Shown here piece after piece: positions 25,178-36,126 of a DNA stretch of 64,000 bases. Location: contig NC_009380.1 in assembly GCF_000016425.1 (NCBI RefSeq), forward strand, positions 434,001-498,000, read 5' to 3'. The position numbers and the translations under genes are program-made. The first letter of the stretch is position 1. The number at the start of each line of letters is the position of its first letter. The notes below the pieces were generated by a model, which saw only the letters and a list, made by a program, of their open reading frames with translations, was not told the DNA's origin and made no database searches. The stretch is from Salinispora tropica CNB-440. Its GTDB lineage: Bacteria; Actinomycetota; Actinomycetes; Mycobacteriales; Micromonosporaceae.

Positions 25178-26239
25178 TCAGCGCAGTGGGGTGTGCGCGG
25201 GGTCGACCCGCTCGGCTGGTGGGGGCGGCGGTGGGGCGGTGCCGTCGCCGAAGGGGCGACCACCCAGCTCCCCCCGACCGTGCGGTGTCAGCCAGTTCGC
25301 CAGGTCCGGGCCGAGCGGGACGATCCCGGTCGGGTTGAGGTCCCCGTGCACCTCGTAGTAGTGCCGCTTGATGTGGTCGAAGTCGATGGTGTCGCCGAAC
25401 CCGGGGGTCTGGAACAGGTCCCGGGCGTACGCCCAGAGCACCGGCATCTCGGTCAACTTGCTGCGGTTGCACTTGAAGTGGCCGTGGTAGACCGGGTCGA
25501 AGCGGACCAGCGTGGTGAACAGCCGTACGTCCGCCTCGGTGATTGTCTCCCCGACCAGGTAGCGGCGTTCGGCGAGCCGGTCGCTCAGCCAGTCCAGCCG
25601 GTCGAACAGCCGCCGGTACGCCCGGTCGTACGCCGACTGGCTGCCGGCGAAGCCACACCGGTAGACACCGTTGTTGACATCGGCGAAGACGACCCCGTTC
25701 ACTTCGTCGATCTCATCCCGGAGCCGCTGCGGGTAGAGCTCCGGTGCCCCGTCGCGGTGGTACGCGGTCCACTGGGTGGACAGGTCGAGACTCATCTGCC
25801 CGAAGTCGTTGGTCACCACCTGCCCGGTCGGTACGTCGATGATCGCGGGGACCGTGATTCCGCGGTCGTAGCCGGGGAAGCGCGCGAAGTAGGCCTCCGC
25901 CAGCCGTTCGATGTCGAGCACCGGATCCCGCCCGCCGGGGTCGAGGTCGAAACTCCAGCTTCGCCGGTCGTGGGTCGGACCGGCGATCGCCATGGAGAGG
26001 ACGCCCTCCAGCCCGAGTAGTCGTCGGACGATGACCAGCCGGTTCGCCCACGGGCAGGCGCGACTCACCGCGAGCCGGTACCGCCCCGGCTCCACCGGCC
26101 AGCCGTCCCCACCGTCGGCGGTGATCCGGGTGGCGATATAGCGCTGATCCCGGGTGAACTCACCGCCCGGCTCGACGTACCTTCCGCCAGTGCGGCGCAG
26201 TGCCGCCTCGCCGCTGTTCGCCGTCGCGCCCTCGGTCAC
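25178..26239 (-). CDS. xi-class glutathione transferase (glutathionyl-hydroquinone reductase family)
   Basis: A 353-residue protein. The N-terminal thioredoxin-like domain has the family's reactive cysteine in SRACPWANR; the C-terminal helical domain has [20 protein letters not shown] and [18 protein letters not shown]. Xi-class enzymes reduce glutathionyl-hydroquinones using glutathione. Actinobacteria normally make mycothiol instead, so the actual thiol is probably mycothiol or unknown. The length is typical apart from a proline-rich C-terminal tail ([12 protein letters not shown]). It is convergent with the ABC exporter and divergent from nuoI. It forms the right edge of the block that splits the nuo locus. 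Confidence 0.9.
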   Translation of the reverse strand: MTEGATANSGEAALRRTGGRYVEPGGEFTRDQRYIATRITADGGDGWPVEPGRYRLAVSRACPWANRLVIVRRLLGLEGVLSMAIAGPTHDRRSWSFDLDPGGRDPVLDIERLAEAYFARFPGYDRGITVPAIIDVPTGQVVTNDFGQMSLDLSTQWTAYHRDGAPELYPQRLRDEIDEVNGVVFADVNNGVYRCGFAGSQSAYDRAYRRLFDRLDWLSDRLAERRYLVGETITEADVRLFTTLVRFDPVYHGHFKCNRSKLTEMPVLWAYARDLFQTPGFGDTIDFDHIKRHYYEVHGDLNPTGIVPLGPDLANWLTPHGRGELGGRPFGDGTAPPPPPPAERVDPAHTPLR

Positions 26240-26333
26240 GGCCGCCCCCTCCGGTTGTCGCGATGCGCCTACCAGCCATCATCGCCGCATCGGGCGGCGC
26301 GCGGAGCGTCGTGCCGGTAACCCGGCCGCGCCC

Positions 26334-26381
26334 CGCCTCGGGCCGACGGTCGCAGTCCGCCTCGGGCCGACGGTCGCAGTC
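26334..26381. repeat. 24-base perfect tandem duplication
   Basis: Two adjacent identical 24-base units (26334-26357 and 26358-26381, starting CGCCTCGGGCCGACGG) lie ~50 bases upstream of nuoI, between it and the divergent GST gene. The third unit decays at once. Confidence 0.85.
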
Positions 26382-26433
26382 CGCGCCGGGTGGTGGTCGC
26401 GCCCGCCCGGGGGCACAGGGCAGGATGGTCGGC

Positions 26434-27075
26434 ATGACCGACCCCAGCGAGCGCAGCGACCCGGCGGACGGTGAGCGCGGCCTGCCCGGCGTGGGCCTGG
26501 TAAAGGGGCTCGCGGTCACGCTGAAGACGATGACCCGCCGCTCGGCCACCCAGCAGTACCCGGATGTCGCCCCGGCGCTGCCGCCGCGCTCGCGTGGCGT
26601 GATCGCGCTACTCGAGGAGAACTGCACGGTCTGCATGCTGTGTGCCCGCGAGTGTCCGGACTGGTGCATCTACATCGACTCGCACAAGGAGGAGGTGATG
26701 GTGCCCGGAGCGACCCGCTCCCGCCAGCGCAACGTGCTGGACCAGTTCGACATCGACTTCTCGCTCTGCATGTACTGCGGGATCTGCATCGAGGTATGCC
26801 CGTTCGACGCGCTCTACTGGTCCCCGGAGTTCGAGTACGCCGAGTACGACATCAAGGACCTTCTCCACGACAAGGAGCACCTGGGCGAGTGGATGGGCAC
26901 CGTCCCGCCGCCGCCGGCGCACGACCCGAACGGCGAGCCGGCCAAGGAAGAGACCGCCGCCGCGCGTAAGGCCGCGATCCCGGCCAGCCCCACCGACCGC
27001 CCGTCCGCCCCACCGCCCCGCCCCGGCGCCCGACCAGCCGGAGGCGCCGCCACCGGGGAAGGCCCGACCCCGTGA
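26434..27075 (+). CDS. nuoI: NADH-quinone oxidoreductase subunit I (NuoI)
   Basis: A 213-residue ferredoxin-like subunit that carries clusters N6a and N6b on the electron path to NuoB. Two 4Fe-4S motifs are intact: [15 protein letters not shown] and [16 protein letters not shown]. The N-terminal helix region [20 protein letters not shown] docks on the membrane arm. The C-terminal ~55 residues are a Pro/Ala-rich tail like those on NuoB and NuoC here, suggesting a common origin. The ATG at 26434 (MTDPSERSD) is preferred; an ATG at 26425 is possible. It overlaps nuoJ by GTGA. Confidence 0.93.
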   Translation: MTDPSERSDPADGERGLPGVGLVKGLAVTLKTMTRRSATQQYPDVAPALPPRSRGVIALLEENCTVCMLCARECPDWCIYIDSHKEEVMVPGATRSRQRNVLDQFDIDFSLCMYCGICIEVCPFDALYWSPEFEYAEYDIKDLLHDKEHLGEWMGTVPPPPAHDPNGEPAKEETAAARKAAIPASPTDRPSAPPPRPGARPAGGAATGEGPTP

Positions 27076-27635
27076 CCGCCGCGGACGCGCTGCTGCTCGC
27101 CCTGGGCGCGCTGGCGGTCGGTTCCGGCGCCCTGGCGGTGGCCACCCGCCACCTGGTCCGGGCCGGCCTCTACCTGGTGGTCTGCCTCGCCGCAGTCGCC
27201 GGGATGTACCTGGTCCTCACCGCCGAGCTGGTCGCCTGGGTGCAGGTGCTGATCTATGTGGGGGCGGTGGTGGTGCTGCTGCTCTTCGCGGTGATGCTCA
27301 CCCGTGCTCCGATCGGCGCCTCCACCGACCTGGACCGACCGGGCTGGCCGGCCGCCCTGATCGGCGGCGGCACCGGGCTCGGGCTGGCCGCGCTGCTGGT
27401 GGACGCGTACCGGTGGTCGTCGGTGCCACTGCCCACGGCGGGTAGTGCCGAACGGATCGGGGAGCAGATCTTCGGCAGCTGGGTGCTGCCCTTCGAGGTG
27501 CTCTCGGTGTTGCTGCTCGCCGCCCTGGTGGGGGCGATAATCCTGTCCCGTCCGGACATCGGACGGTCACCGATGGACCCGGCCGGGGTCAGCGCAGCGG
27601 ACGAGGCCTCCGACGAGGGCCGGCGGTCCCGGTGA
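27072..27635 (+). CDS. nuoJ: NADH-quinone oxidoreductase subunit J (NuoJ)
   Basis: A 187-residue, five-helix membrane subunit of the proton-pumping arm. The family signature is plain: [19 protein letters not shown], then [20 protein letters not shown] and FAVMLTR. The last helix ([20 protein letters not shown]) is followed by a short tail. The GTG start overlaps the nuoI stop and its own stop overlaps nuoK by GTGA, so I, J and K are translationally coupled. Confidence 0.93.
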   Translation: MTAADALLLALGALAVGSGALAVATRHLVRAGLYLVVCLAAVAGMYLVLTAELVAWVQVLIYVGAVVVLLLFAVMLTRAPIGASTDLDRPGWPAALIGGGTGLGLAALLVDAYRWSSVPLPTAGSAERIGEQIFGSWVLPFEVLSVLLLAALVGAIILSRPDIGRSPMDPAGVSAADEASDEGRRSR

Positions 27636-28015
27636 GGCCGGTCATCCCCTACGTCACCGCCGCACTGCTGTTCGGGCTCGGCACGTACGGGGTGCTGCGT
27701 CGACGCAACGCCGTCCTGGTGCTGATCGCGGTCGAGTTGATGCTGAACGCGGTGAACCTGATCCTGGTCACCGCCGACACCACGGTTCGCTCCCAGCTGC
27801 CGCACGGCGGCCAGGTCTTCGCGCTGTTCGTGATCGTGCTGGCCGCCGCCGAGGTGGGCGTCGGATTGGCCATCGTGCTGCAGCTCTACCGGCTGCGCGC
27901 CAGCGTGGCCGTGGACGAGGTGCCGTTGGCCGAGCCCCCGTCGCCGAACTCCCCGGCCGAGCCGTCAGCGCCGCCGCCCGCCGCGGCGGCCACCCCTGGG
28001 GAGGCAGACCGGTGA
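27632..28015 (+). CDS. nuoK: NADH-quinone oxidoreductase subunit K (NuoK)
   Basis: A 127-residue, three-helix membrane subunit. It has the conserved proton-path glutamate in VLIAVELMLNAVNLILV and a second acidic helix VIVLAAAEVGVGLAIV. It is longer than the usual ~100 residues because of a Pro/Ala tail (ending PPPAAAATPGEADR). The GTG start overlaps nuoJ and the stop overlaps nuoL. Confidence 0.93.
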   Translation: MRPVIPYVTAALLFGLGTYGVLRRRNAVLVLIAVELMLNAVNLILVTADTTVRSQLPHGGQVFALFVIVLAAAEVGVGLAIVLQLYRLRASVAVDEVPLAEPPSPNSPAEPSAPPPAAAATPGEADR

Positions 28016-29957
28016 CCGCACCCGTCCTGCTCGGCACGCTGCTGCCGGTCGTACCCCTGGTGACCGGCCTGCTCGGCCTCCTGTTGCCGCCGGCGTCCCC
28101 GGAAGCAGGTGCGGCGCGGCGGCGGGCCCGCCGGGCGGCGATCGCCTTCGGGACGACCGGCGCGGCCCTGTCGTTGCTCCTCGCGGTCGCCCTGCTGGCC
28201 ATCCTGGACGCCCCGGCCGAGGCCACCCGGACCTGGATCGACTTCGGCGGCCTGACGGTCACCCTCGGCGTCCGGCTGGACTCGACGGTGGCGCTGGTGG
28301 CGGTCGCCGTCGCCGCGGTGGCCCTCGCGGTGCAGGTCTACTCGGTCGGCTACCTCCGGAGCGGCCCGCACGACGAGGTGGACGTCGACCACCGTTACCC
28401 GCCGTACGCGGCCCAGATCAGCCTCTTCACCGCCGCGATGCTGCTGGTGGTGGTCGCCGGAGACCTCATCCTGCTGCTGGTCGGCTGGGAGGTGATGGGC
28501 CTCTGCTCGTACCTCCTGATCGCCCATGAGCGGCGGCTGCCTGCGGCGCCCGCTGCCGCGATGAAGGCCTTCCTGGTCACCCGGGTGGGTGACGTCGGCT
28601 TCCTGCTCGGGATCGCACTGCTCGGCGTCTCCGCGGGCAGCTTCCGGATCGCCGACGTGCTCGGCCACGACCACGCCACCGGTCTGCTCACCGCCGCCTG
28701 CCTGCTGTTGCTCGCCGGGGTGGCCGGCAAGAGCGCCCAGTTCCCGCTGCACACCTGGCTGCCCGACGCGATGGCCGGCCCCACCCCGATCTCCGCCCTG
28801 ATCCACGCGGCAACCATGGTGGCCGCCGGTGTCTACGTCGTTGCCCGGCTCTTCCCCCTCTTCGTGCAGGTGCCGGTCGCCCTGGCGGTGCTCGGCGTGC
28901 TGGCCTCGATCACCCTGCTGCTCGGCGCGTTCGCCGCCATCGCCCAGGACGACCTCAAACGGGTCCTCGCCTGGTCAACGGTCTCCCAGCTGGGCTACCT
29001 GACCGGCGCACTGGCCGTGGGCGCGCCCACGGCGGCCCTGTTCCACCTGCTCACCCACGCCGCCTTCAAGGCGCTGCTCTTCCTCGCCGCCGGGGCGGTG
29101 ATCCACGCCGCCGGCACCGCGCTGATGTCCCAGCTCGGTGGTCTGCGTCGTACGATGCCGGTGACCTTCTGGTCCATGCTGATCGGCCTCGGCGCGTTGG
29201 CCGGGCTGCCGCCGCTGTCCGGCTTCTTCAGCAAGGACGCCGTGCTGTACGCCGCCGAGGAGGCCGCCCTGCACGGCGGCCCGGCGCCCACCTGGGTGGG
29301 CTGGTCGGTCTGGCTGGCCGGGTTGGCCGGCGTCACCCTCACCGCCGGGTACGCCACCCGGCTGCTGCTGCGCACCTTCTTCGGTGCCCCCCGCAGCCCG
29401 CTGCGTCAGCCGCACGACCCGCCCGCGGTGATGCGCTGGCCGGTGCTGCTGCTGACCGTCCCGGCGGCGCTGCTCGGTCTGGCCGGATTCTCCGGAGCCT
29501 TCGCCGGGTGGCTCGAACCGTCCTGGTCGGCCACCCGGGAGCGCCCAGCTGACCTGCTGCCCGTCGATCCGCTGGTGCACCTCGGCCCGACGGTGCTGCT
29601 GCCGCTCGGTCTGCTGGCACTCGGGGCGGGGCTCGCCTGGGCCCGCTGGCGGCGGGACCCGGGCGGTGACCCGGCCGCGCTGCTGGGCCGGCTGCGCCCG
29701 CTCTCTGCCCGCGCGTTCTGGCTCGACGACCTTCAGCACAGCCTGGTGGTACGCCCGGTCAGCAGGCTTGCCGCTGGCGCGCGTACCGCCGACGAGGTGG
29801 TGGTGGACGGTGCGGTCACCGGCAGTGGACGGGCCGCCTGGTGGCTCGGGGGCGGGCTGGCGGCGTGGCACCGCGCCACGCTGCCCCGGGCCGCAGCCGG
29901 TGTGCTGGCCGGCGCGCTGCTACTCGGGCTGGCGGCGGTGCTGATCGGAGGCGACGC

Positions 29958-29961
<4 letters not shown>
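28012..29961 (+). CDS. nuoL: NADH-quinone oxidoreductase subunit L (NuoL)
   Basis: A 649-residue antiporter-like subunit at the distal end of complex I with about 15-16 helices. Signatures include GWEVMGLCSYLLIAH, GKSAQFPLHTWLPDAMAGPT, ALIHAATMVAAGVYVVARL and AAIAQDDLKRVLAWSTVSQL. Charged helix residues for proton transfer (Glu in GWEVMG, Lys in GKSAQF) are kept. The C-terminal ~100 residues include the region that gives the long lateral helix in other NuoL proteins. The start overlaps nuoK (GTGA) and the stop overlaps nuoM (ATGA). Confidence 0.95.
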
Positions 29962-31469
<1,508 letters not shown>

Positions 31470-31488
31470 GCTGGGTGGAGGTACGGGC

Positions 31489-33039
31489 ATGAGCATGGTG
31501 CAGACCGTCGACAACGTGGCGCTGCTGCCGGCGTACCTGGCCGCCGGGACGGCGGTGCTGGTGCTCCTCGCCGACCTGCTGGTGGCCCGGGCACGGGTCA
31601 CCATCTCCGTGGCCGCGCTCGGTGCGCTCGCCACGGCCGCCGGCGCGGTCCTCGTCGGCGGAGGCGGCGAACGTCGTACGTTCTGTGTCGGCGCCGACTG
31701 CTCGTACGTCTTCGGTGGCCGGGCGGCCCTGGTCGCCGTGCTCGTCGCGTTGCTCACCCTGGGCGTGCTGGGGCTCTCCGGGCCGCTGCTGCGGGCCGGG
31801 GCGACTCCGGTGGGCGAGTACTGCTTCCTGCTCGCCGCGTCGATGACCGGTGGGGTGGCGCTCGGTGCGGCCGGTGACCTGATCACCCTGATCGTGGCGC
31901 TGGAGACCCTCACCCTTCCGCTGTACGTCCTGGTGGGCCTGCGCCGGGGCAGCCTGGCCAGCATCGAGGCGGCGGTGACCTTCTTCGTGGTCAGCGTGGT
32001 CGCCACGACGCTGACCCTGCTCGGGGCGGCCCTGCTCTACGCGACCACCGGCGCGCTGCACCTCGGCCGGCTCGGCGCGCTCTTCGCCGAGCGGCCGGAG
32101 CTGCTCGACATCCCGCTGACCACCGTCGCCGTGGCGCTGGTCGTGGTGGGGCTGACGGTCAAGGTGGCGGCGGTGCCCTTCCACGCCTGGGCGCCCACCA
32201 CCTACGACGGCGCGCCGCTACCGGTGGCCGCGTACCTCTCCACGGTCTCGAAGCTCGGCGGGGTGGTGGCCCTGCTCGCGGTGGTGCAGCACGCCCTGCC
32301 AGCCCAGATCACCGGCCTGGTACTCGCGCTCCTCGCGGTGTTGACCATGACCGTCGGCAACCTGGTGGCGCTGCGCCAGCGCCGCACCGTACGGCTGCTC
32401 GCCTGGTCCTCGGTGGCCCAGGCGGGCTACATCCTCGCGCCGCTCGGCGCGCTGGCCCTCGCCGCGGGTCGCACCGGCGACGCCCGCGCCGCCGCGTACG
32501 CGGCGGCGGTGGCGTACACGGTCTTCTTCGTGGTCCTGGAGCTGGCGGCGTTCGCGGCCGTGGTCGCGCTACGGCCGGCGGGCGCGGACGGCGGAACCCT
32601 CGACGAGTTGCGGGGCGCGGCTCGACGTCGGCCGTGGGCGGCGGTGGGGCTGGCGCTGGCACTGGTCGGCCTCGCGGGTCTGCCGCCCGGCCTCGCCGGG
32701 CTCTTCGCGAAGGTCACCGTGGTCCGGTCGCTGCTCGACGGCGGTGCCGCCGGGCTCGCCCTGGTGGTGGCGGTCAACGCGGTGCTCGGCTTGGCCTACT
32801 ACCTCCGGGTCGTCGCCGCGCTCTGGTCCACCGACCGGCCGGCGGTGATACCGACCGACCCGACAGCGGTGCCGACCGACCCGGCAGCCGCGGCGACCGG
32901 TCCGGCAGTGGGGTCGATCGACCCGTCAGTGGCGCTGGTCCGGGCCAAGCCGGTCGCGGTGGTCCTGGCGGCAGCGACGGTCGTGGCGCTGGTGGTCGGC
33001 TTCGCCCCGCAGCTCGTGCTCGACCTCGCCGCTCGCTGA
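31489..33039 (+). CDS. nuoN: NADH-quinone oxidoreductase subunit N (NuoN)
   Basis: A 516-residue antiporter-like subunit with about 14 helices. Signatures: LIVALETLTLPLYVLVGL with the key Glu, VGLTVKVAAVPFHAWAPTTY with the key Lys, and VAAYLSTVSKLGGVVALL. Between the last two helices is an odd repeat-like insert of ~45 residues (PTDPTAVPTDPAAAATGPAV), probably an exposed loop. It ends the nuo block; htpX follows 120 bases later with its own likely promoter. Confidence 0.94.
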   Translation: MSMVQTVDNVALLPAYLAAGTAVLVLLADLLVARARVTISVAALGALATAAGAVLVGGGGERRTFCVGADCSYVFGGRAALVAVLVALLTLGVLGLSGPLLRAGATPVGEYCFLLAASMTGGVALGAAGDLITLIVALETLTLPLYVLVGLRRGSLASIEAAVTFFVVSVVATTLTLLGAALLYATTGALHLGRLGALFAERPELLDIPLTTVAVALVVVGLTVKVAAVPFHAWAPTTYDGAPLPVAAYLSTVSKLGGVVALLAVVQHALPAQITGLVLALLAVLTMTVGNLVALRQRRTVRLLAWSSVAQAGYILAPLGALALAAGRTGDARAAAYAAAVAYTVFFVVLELAAFAAVVALRPAGADGGTLDELRGAARRRPWAAVGLALALVGLAGLPPGLAGLFAKVTVVRSLLDGGAAGLALVVAVNAVLGLAYYLRVVAALWSTDRPAVIPTDPTAVPTDPAAAATGPAVGSIDPSVALVRAKPVAVVLAAATVVALVVGFAPQLVLDLAAR

Positions 33040-33159
33040 CCCAGCGGCCAACACCCCTCGTTACCAGGTATTTCACAGCTATACGACGGATGGTTGACGG
33101 GTACCGGTGTGTTGAACCGGTCAGCGGATCGACGCGATCCGCGCCCCGAAGGAGTGACC

Positions 33160-34029
33160 GTGCACCATAACCGTCTGAAGACCGCCGCGCTGCTCGGACT
33201 GCTCACCGCCCTGATCCTGGCGGTGGGCTACTGGTTCGGCGGCAGTGGCGGACTGGTCATCGCCGTCGTCATCTCGCTGGTGATGAACGGCGTCAGCTAC
33301 TTCTACTCCGACAAGCTCGCGCTGCGCGCAATGCAGGCGCAACCGGTCAGTGAGGCACAGTTCCCCGAGCTCTACCAGATGGTGCGGGAACTGGCGGTCG
33401 AGGCCCGGCAACCGATGCCCCGGCTCTACGTGAGCCCGACCAGACAGCCCAACGCGTTCGCGACCGGCAGGAACCCGGAGAACGCGGCCGTCTGCGTCAC
33501 CCAGGGGATCGTCGAGATCCTCGACTACCGCGAGCTGCGCGGGGTCATCGGGCACGAGCTGTCGCACGTCTACAACCGGGACATTCTCATCTCCAGCGTG
33601 GCCGCCGGCCTGGCCGGAATCATCACCGCGCTGGCAAACCTGGCGTTCTTCATTCGGCTCGGGGGCGACGACGAGGAGGGCCGCAATCCGCTGGTGCTGC
33701 TGTTGACCATCATCCTGGGACCGATCGCGGCCACGCTGATCCAGCTTGCGATCGGCCGGAGCCGCGAATTCCAGGCGGACGCCTCTGGTGCCCAGCTCAC
33801 CCGAGACCCGTTGGCGTTGGCCAGCGCCCTTCGCAAGATCCATAAGGGCACCCAAGCGCGCCCGCTGCCGCCCCAGGGGCAGCTCACCAGCGCCGCCCAC
33901 CTGATGATTGACAACCCGTTCAAGGGCGGCGGCATAGCGGCGCTCTTCTCCACCCACCCCCGGATGGAGGAGCGGGTCGCCCGGCTGGAGCAGATGGCCG
34001 GTAACACGGGCCCGATCCAGTACCGCTGA
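33160..34029 (+). CDS. htpX: M48-family zinc metalloprotease HtpX
   Basis: A 289-residue membrane protease for quality control of membrane proteins. Two N-terminal helices ([36 protein letters not shown]) precede the catalytic zinc motif HELSH in [14 protein letters not shown]. The third ligand region is [13 protein letters not shown]. Two further helices flank it ([30 protein letters not shown]). The GTG at 33160 has AAGGAG 5 bases upstream; the GTG at 33154 falls within that site and is unlikely. Its active site faces the cytoplasm in known homologues. A hairpin follows the stop. Confidence 0.94.
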   Translation: MHHNRLKTAALLGLLTALILAVGYWFGGSGGLVIAVVISLVMNGVSYFYSDKLALRAMQAQPVSEAQFPELYQMVRELAVEARQPMPRLYVSPTRQPNAFATGRNPENAAVCVTQGIVEILDYRELRGVIGHELSHVYNRDILISSVAAGLAGIITALANLAFFIRLGGDDEEGRNPLVLLLTIILGPIAATLIQLAIGRSREFQADASGAQLTRDPLALASALRKIHKGTQARPLPPQGQLTSAAHLMIDNPFKGGGIAALFSTHPRMEERVARLEQMAGNTGPIQYR

Positions 34030-34059
34030 CCGCCCCGATCCCGTACCGCCGACCCGGCT

Positions 34060-34094
34060 GATTCCGGCACCGGCTCCCGGCCGGTGCCTGAATC
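34060..34094 (+). terminator. htpX terminator hairpin
   Basis: The arms 34060-34073 and 34081-34094 pair at 13 of 14 positions around a 7-base loop, 30 bases after the htpX stop. Confidence 0.7.
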
Positions 34095-34102
34095 GGTCCG
34101 CC

Positions 34103-34216
34103 GTGGGTACCACGATCTCCGTGTTCGTCTTCTTCTCCAATCGCCTTGGCTGCCTCGGCTCGGTGCTGATCAGCGCGATCCTCACGGTGATCCTGCTGCT
34201 CGTCTTCGCCCGGTGA
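34103..34216 (+). CDS. predicted 37-residue membrane peptide
   Basis: From the GTG at 34103 a 37-residue frame ends at TGA 34214-34216. It reads MGTTISVFVFFSNRLGCLGS followed by a single strong hydrophobic helix (VLISAILTVILLLVFAR). The FFSNRLGCLGS head plus one helix resembles small, unannotated actinobacterial membrane peptides. A GTG at 34121 would give a 31-residue form starting MFVFFSNRLG. No good ribosome site is visible, and it lies just after the htpX hairpin. The evidence is hydrophobicity and the resemblance only. Confidence 0.5.
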   Translation: MGTTISVFVFFSNRLGCLGSVLISAILTVILLLVFAR

Positions 34217-34292
34217 GCGCGGCAGAGGTCGGCGGTGCCGGGGCGGAGCCATCCGTCCCTGATCGCCGGTGGTCGGGTGCCCGTCCTCCGCG

Positions 34293-35051
34293 TCAGCGAT
34301 TCCGGCCCCGACTCGCGGGCCCCTCCGTTAACGGCGGATGGGCGCGACGGTGTAACCGGCTGATGGCGATCGCGGTGGCCAGAACCCACGCCACCAGCGC
34401 CGCCGCCAGCGCCGGGGCCCAGAGCGGCGCGACCCGCAGCACCACCGCGCCGAGCACCGCGCCGCCGAGGAGCCCCAGCAGCCGGTTCGCGCCAGCCGCG
34501 CCCGCCGCGAACCGGTGCGGGTCGAAGACCATTCCCCGCACGATGTAGGTCAGCGACCCGGTGAGGTACGTCGTGGCGGCGTGGGGTATTCCGGAGCTGA
34601 TCGTCACCACGCTCTGTATCCCGCTGGCCGTCGCGGCGGCGAAGAGCAGGGCCAGGGAAACGGGGTAGTCGGGTCGCCCCCCGGTGGCCCACCAGCCACC
34701 CGCCACCCCGACCAGGATCAGTACCTGGGCCGCGGTGACCACGTGGGTACGGAAACGCCAGCCCAGCCCGGCGTGGCGCAGCGGTAGGGTGCCGGCGGCC
34801 ACGCCGACCGCGTAGCCGCCGACCGCCACCGACCCGCCGATGAGTAGGCGGGAGTCGGCGGCGACGAGATTGTGGCCGAGCTGGACCAGATTGCCGGTGA
34901 TCACGCTGGCGAAGAAGCCGCCGAGCTGGGTCACACAGAACACGTCGAGGCAGCCGGAGGAGGCGGAGAGCACGACGAGTAGACGCGCCACCGCCCGGTG
35001 CGACAGGTCCTGGTGGCCGAACTCCGCGTCCTGTGCTCCCGCCACCCGCAT
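34293..35051 (-). CDS. YoaK-family (DUF1275) membrane protein
   Basis: About 252 residues with six to seven hydrophobic segments. The DUF1275 signature is clear: LLVVLSASSGCLDVFCVTQL, GFFASVITGNLVQLGHNL, and TASGIQSVVTISSGIPHAAT followed by TYLTGSLT. The family is a set of integral membrane proteins of unknown transport role. The ATG at 35051 has AAAGG 7 bases upstream; the frame also offers an ATG at 35126 that adds 25 hydrophilic residues. It is divergent from the SDR gene, with an inverted repeat in the shared interval. Confidence 0.87.
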   Translation of the reverse strand: MRVAGAQDAEFGHQDLSHRAVARLLVVLSASSGCLDVFCVTQLGGFFASVITGNLVQLGHNLVAADSRLLIGGSVAVGGYAVGVAAGTLPLRHAGLGWRFRTHVVTAAQVLILVGVAGGWWATGGRPDYPVSLALLFAAATASGIQSVVTISSGIPHAATTYLTGSLTYIVRGMVFDPHRFAAGAAGANRLLGLLGGAVLGAVVLRVAPLWAPALAAALVAWVLATAIAISRLHRRAHPPLTEGPASRGRNR

Positions 35052-35174
35052 CCGGCTGCCTTTCCCGGCCCGCCGCCCTTGCGGCCCATCGCCGGGATCG
35101 CTTGTTCCCCCGTCGTCGGCTTTCATGCTCCAGGGCGTGACACGGGCACACCCGAAGGGGCGCTATCGGTGGCT

Positions 35175-35210
35175 CACCCTTGACATCAAGTCAGCTTCAA
35201 CTGTTCTGAT
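35175..35210 (+). promoter_or_regulatory. SDR promoter region with overlapping inverted repeat
   Basis: TTGACA (35180-35185) is a perfect -35 box; a weak -10 (TCTGAT, 35205-35210) lies 19 bases on, close to the GTG at 35214. CTTGA-CA-TCAAG (35179-35190) is an inverted repeat covering the -35, which fits a repressor site. Confidence 0.4.
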
Positions 35211-35213
35211 CTT

Positions 35214-35912
35214 GTGGTGAATCTCGACGGACTACGGGTTGCTGTCACCGGCGCCGGGCGCGCCTCCGGACGCCTCCTGGCGACCGCCTTCGCCGAGCAC
35301 GGCGCGCAGGTGTTTGTCTCCGCCCGTGATGAGGTGGCAGCCAGACGCACCACGGATTCGATCCGGCAGCGTGGGCGGGGGAGAGGCGAAGCCTTCGTCT
35401 GTGACCTGACCAGCCCCGACTCGGTACGCGCGTTCGCGGCGGCGTTGACCGACCGCACCGACCACCTCGACGTCCTGGTCAACAACGGCGCTGGCTACCT
35501 ACACGGGGTGGACCTCGGCGACGTCGAGGACGACCACATCATCGCCACGATCGGCGGCACCGCGACCGGCACGGTCCTGCTGACCAAACACCTGCTGGCG
35601 CTGCTGCGAGCGTCAACGCGGCCGGACATCGTCAACATGATCTCTGCCTGCGGCGAGGTCGGCCACCACCGTTCGGAGGCCCATCCTGCGTTCTACGCCG
35701 CCAAGCACGCCCAGGCCGGCTTCGCCGAGATCATGTCCCATCGACTACGGGTCGAAGGAATCCGAGTCATCTCCCTCTTCCCGCCGGACTTCGTGCAGCA
35801 TGGTCCGCGGGTGGCGAGCAACAACCTGACCGCACAGTCTGTCGTGGATTGCGTGCTCTTCGCGGTAAGCCAACCGCGGGATTGCTTCATCCGCGAGTTC
35901 CGCTTCGAGTAG
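35214..35912 (+). CDS. short-chain dehydrogenase/reductase (SDR)
   Basis: A 232-residue classical SDR. It has the nucleotide loop TGAGRASGRLLA, a VLVNNGAGY variant of the NNAG motif, catalytic Ser in NMISACGEVG and the YxxxK pair in FYAAKHAQAGF. It oxidises or reduces an unknown alcohol/ketone with NAD(P)(H). It starts at GTG 35214 or the next codon GTG 35217 (VNLDGLRVAVTG); no ribosome site is seen, so a leaderless message is likely. It is divergent from the YoaK-family gene across an inverted repeat. Confidence 0.88.
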   Translation: MVNLDGLRVAVTGAGRASGRLLATAFAEHGAQVFVSARDEVAARRTTDSIRQRGRGRGEAFVCDLTSPDSVRAFAAALTDRTDHLDVLVNNGAGYLHGVDLGDVEDDHIIATIGGTATGTVLLTKHLLALLRASTRPDIVNMISACGEVGHHRSEAHPAFYAAKHAQAGFAEIMSHRLRVEGIRVISLFPPDFVQHGPRVASNNLTAQSVVDCVLFAVSQPRDCFIREFRFE

Positions 35913-36126
35913 GTCGCGAGTCCCGGCCCCGGCACGCCGACGGTGGGGGCCGCAGCGGGGGAGTGGGCCGTCACCAGGGCCGCATAAGTTCGATCATGAG
36001 CGACCACGACGGCCACTGGCGACGACATCTGCCCGGGCGGCGCTGACCAGCGGCGGCAACGGGCTCATCGACGGTTTCCGGCAGCAACAGGCGCTGGGAG
36101 ACGCCGTTCCCGCGCTGGGCGCCCTG

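Noticed and set aside
33121..35151. 676-codon open frame on the minus strand
   Set aside because: Antisense to htpX and out of frame with the YoaK-family gene; no domain.
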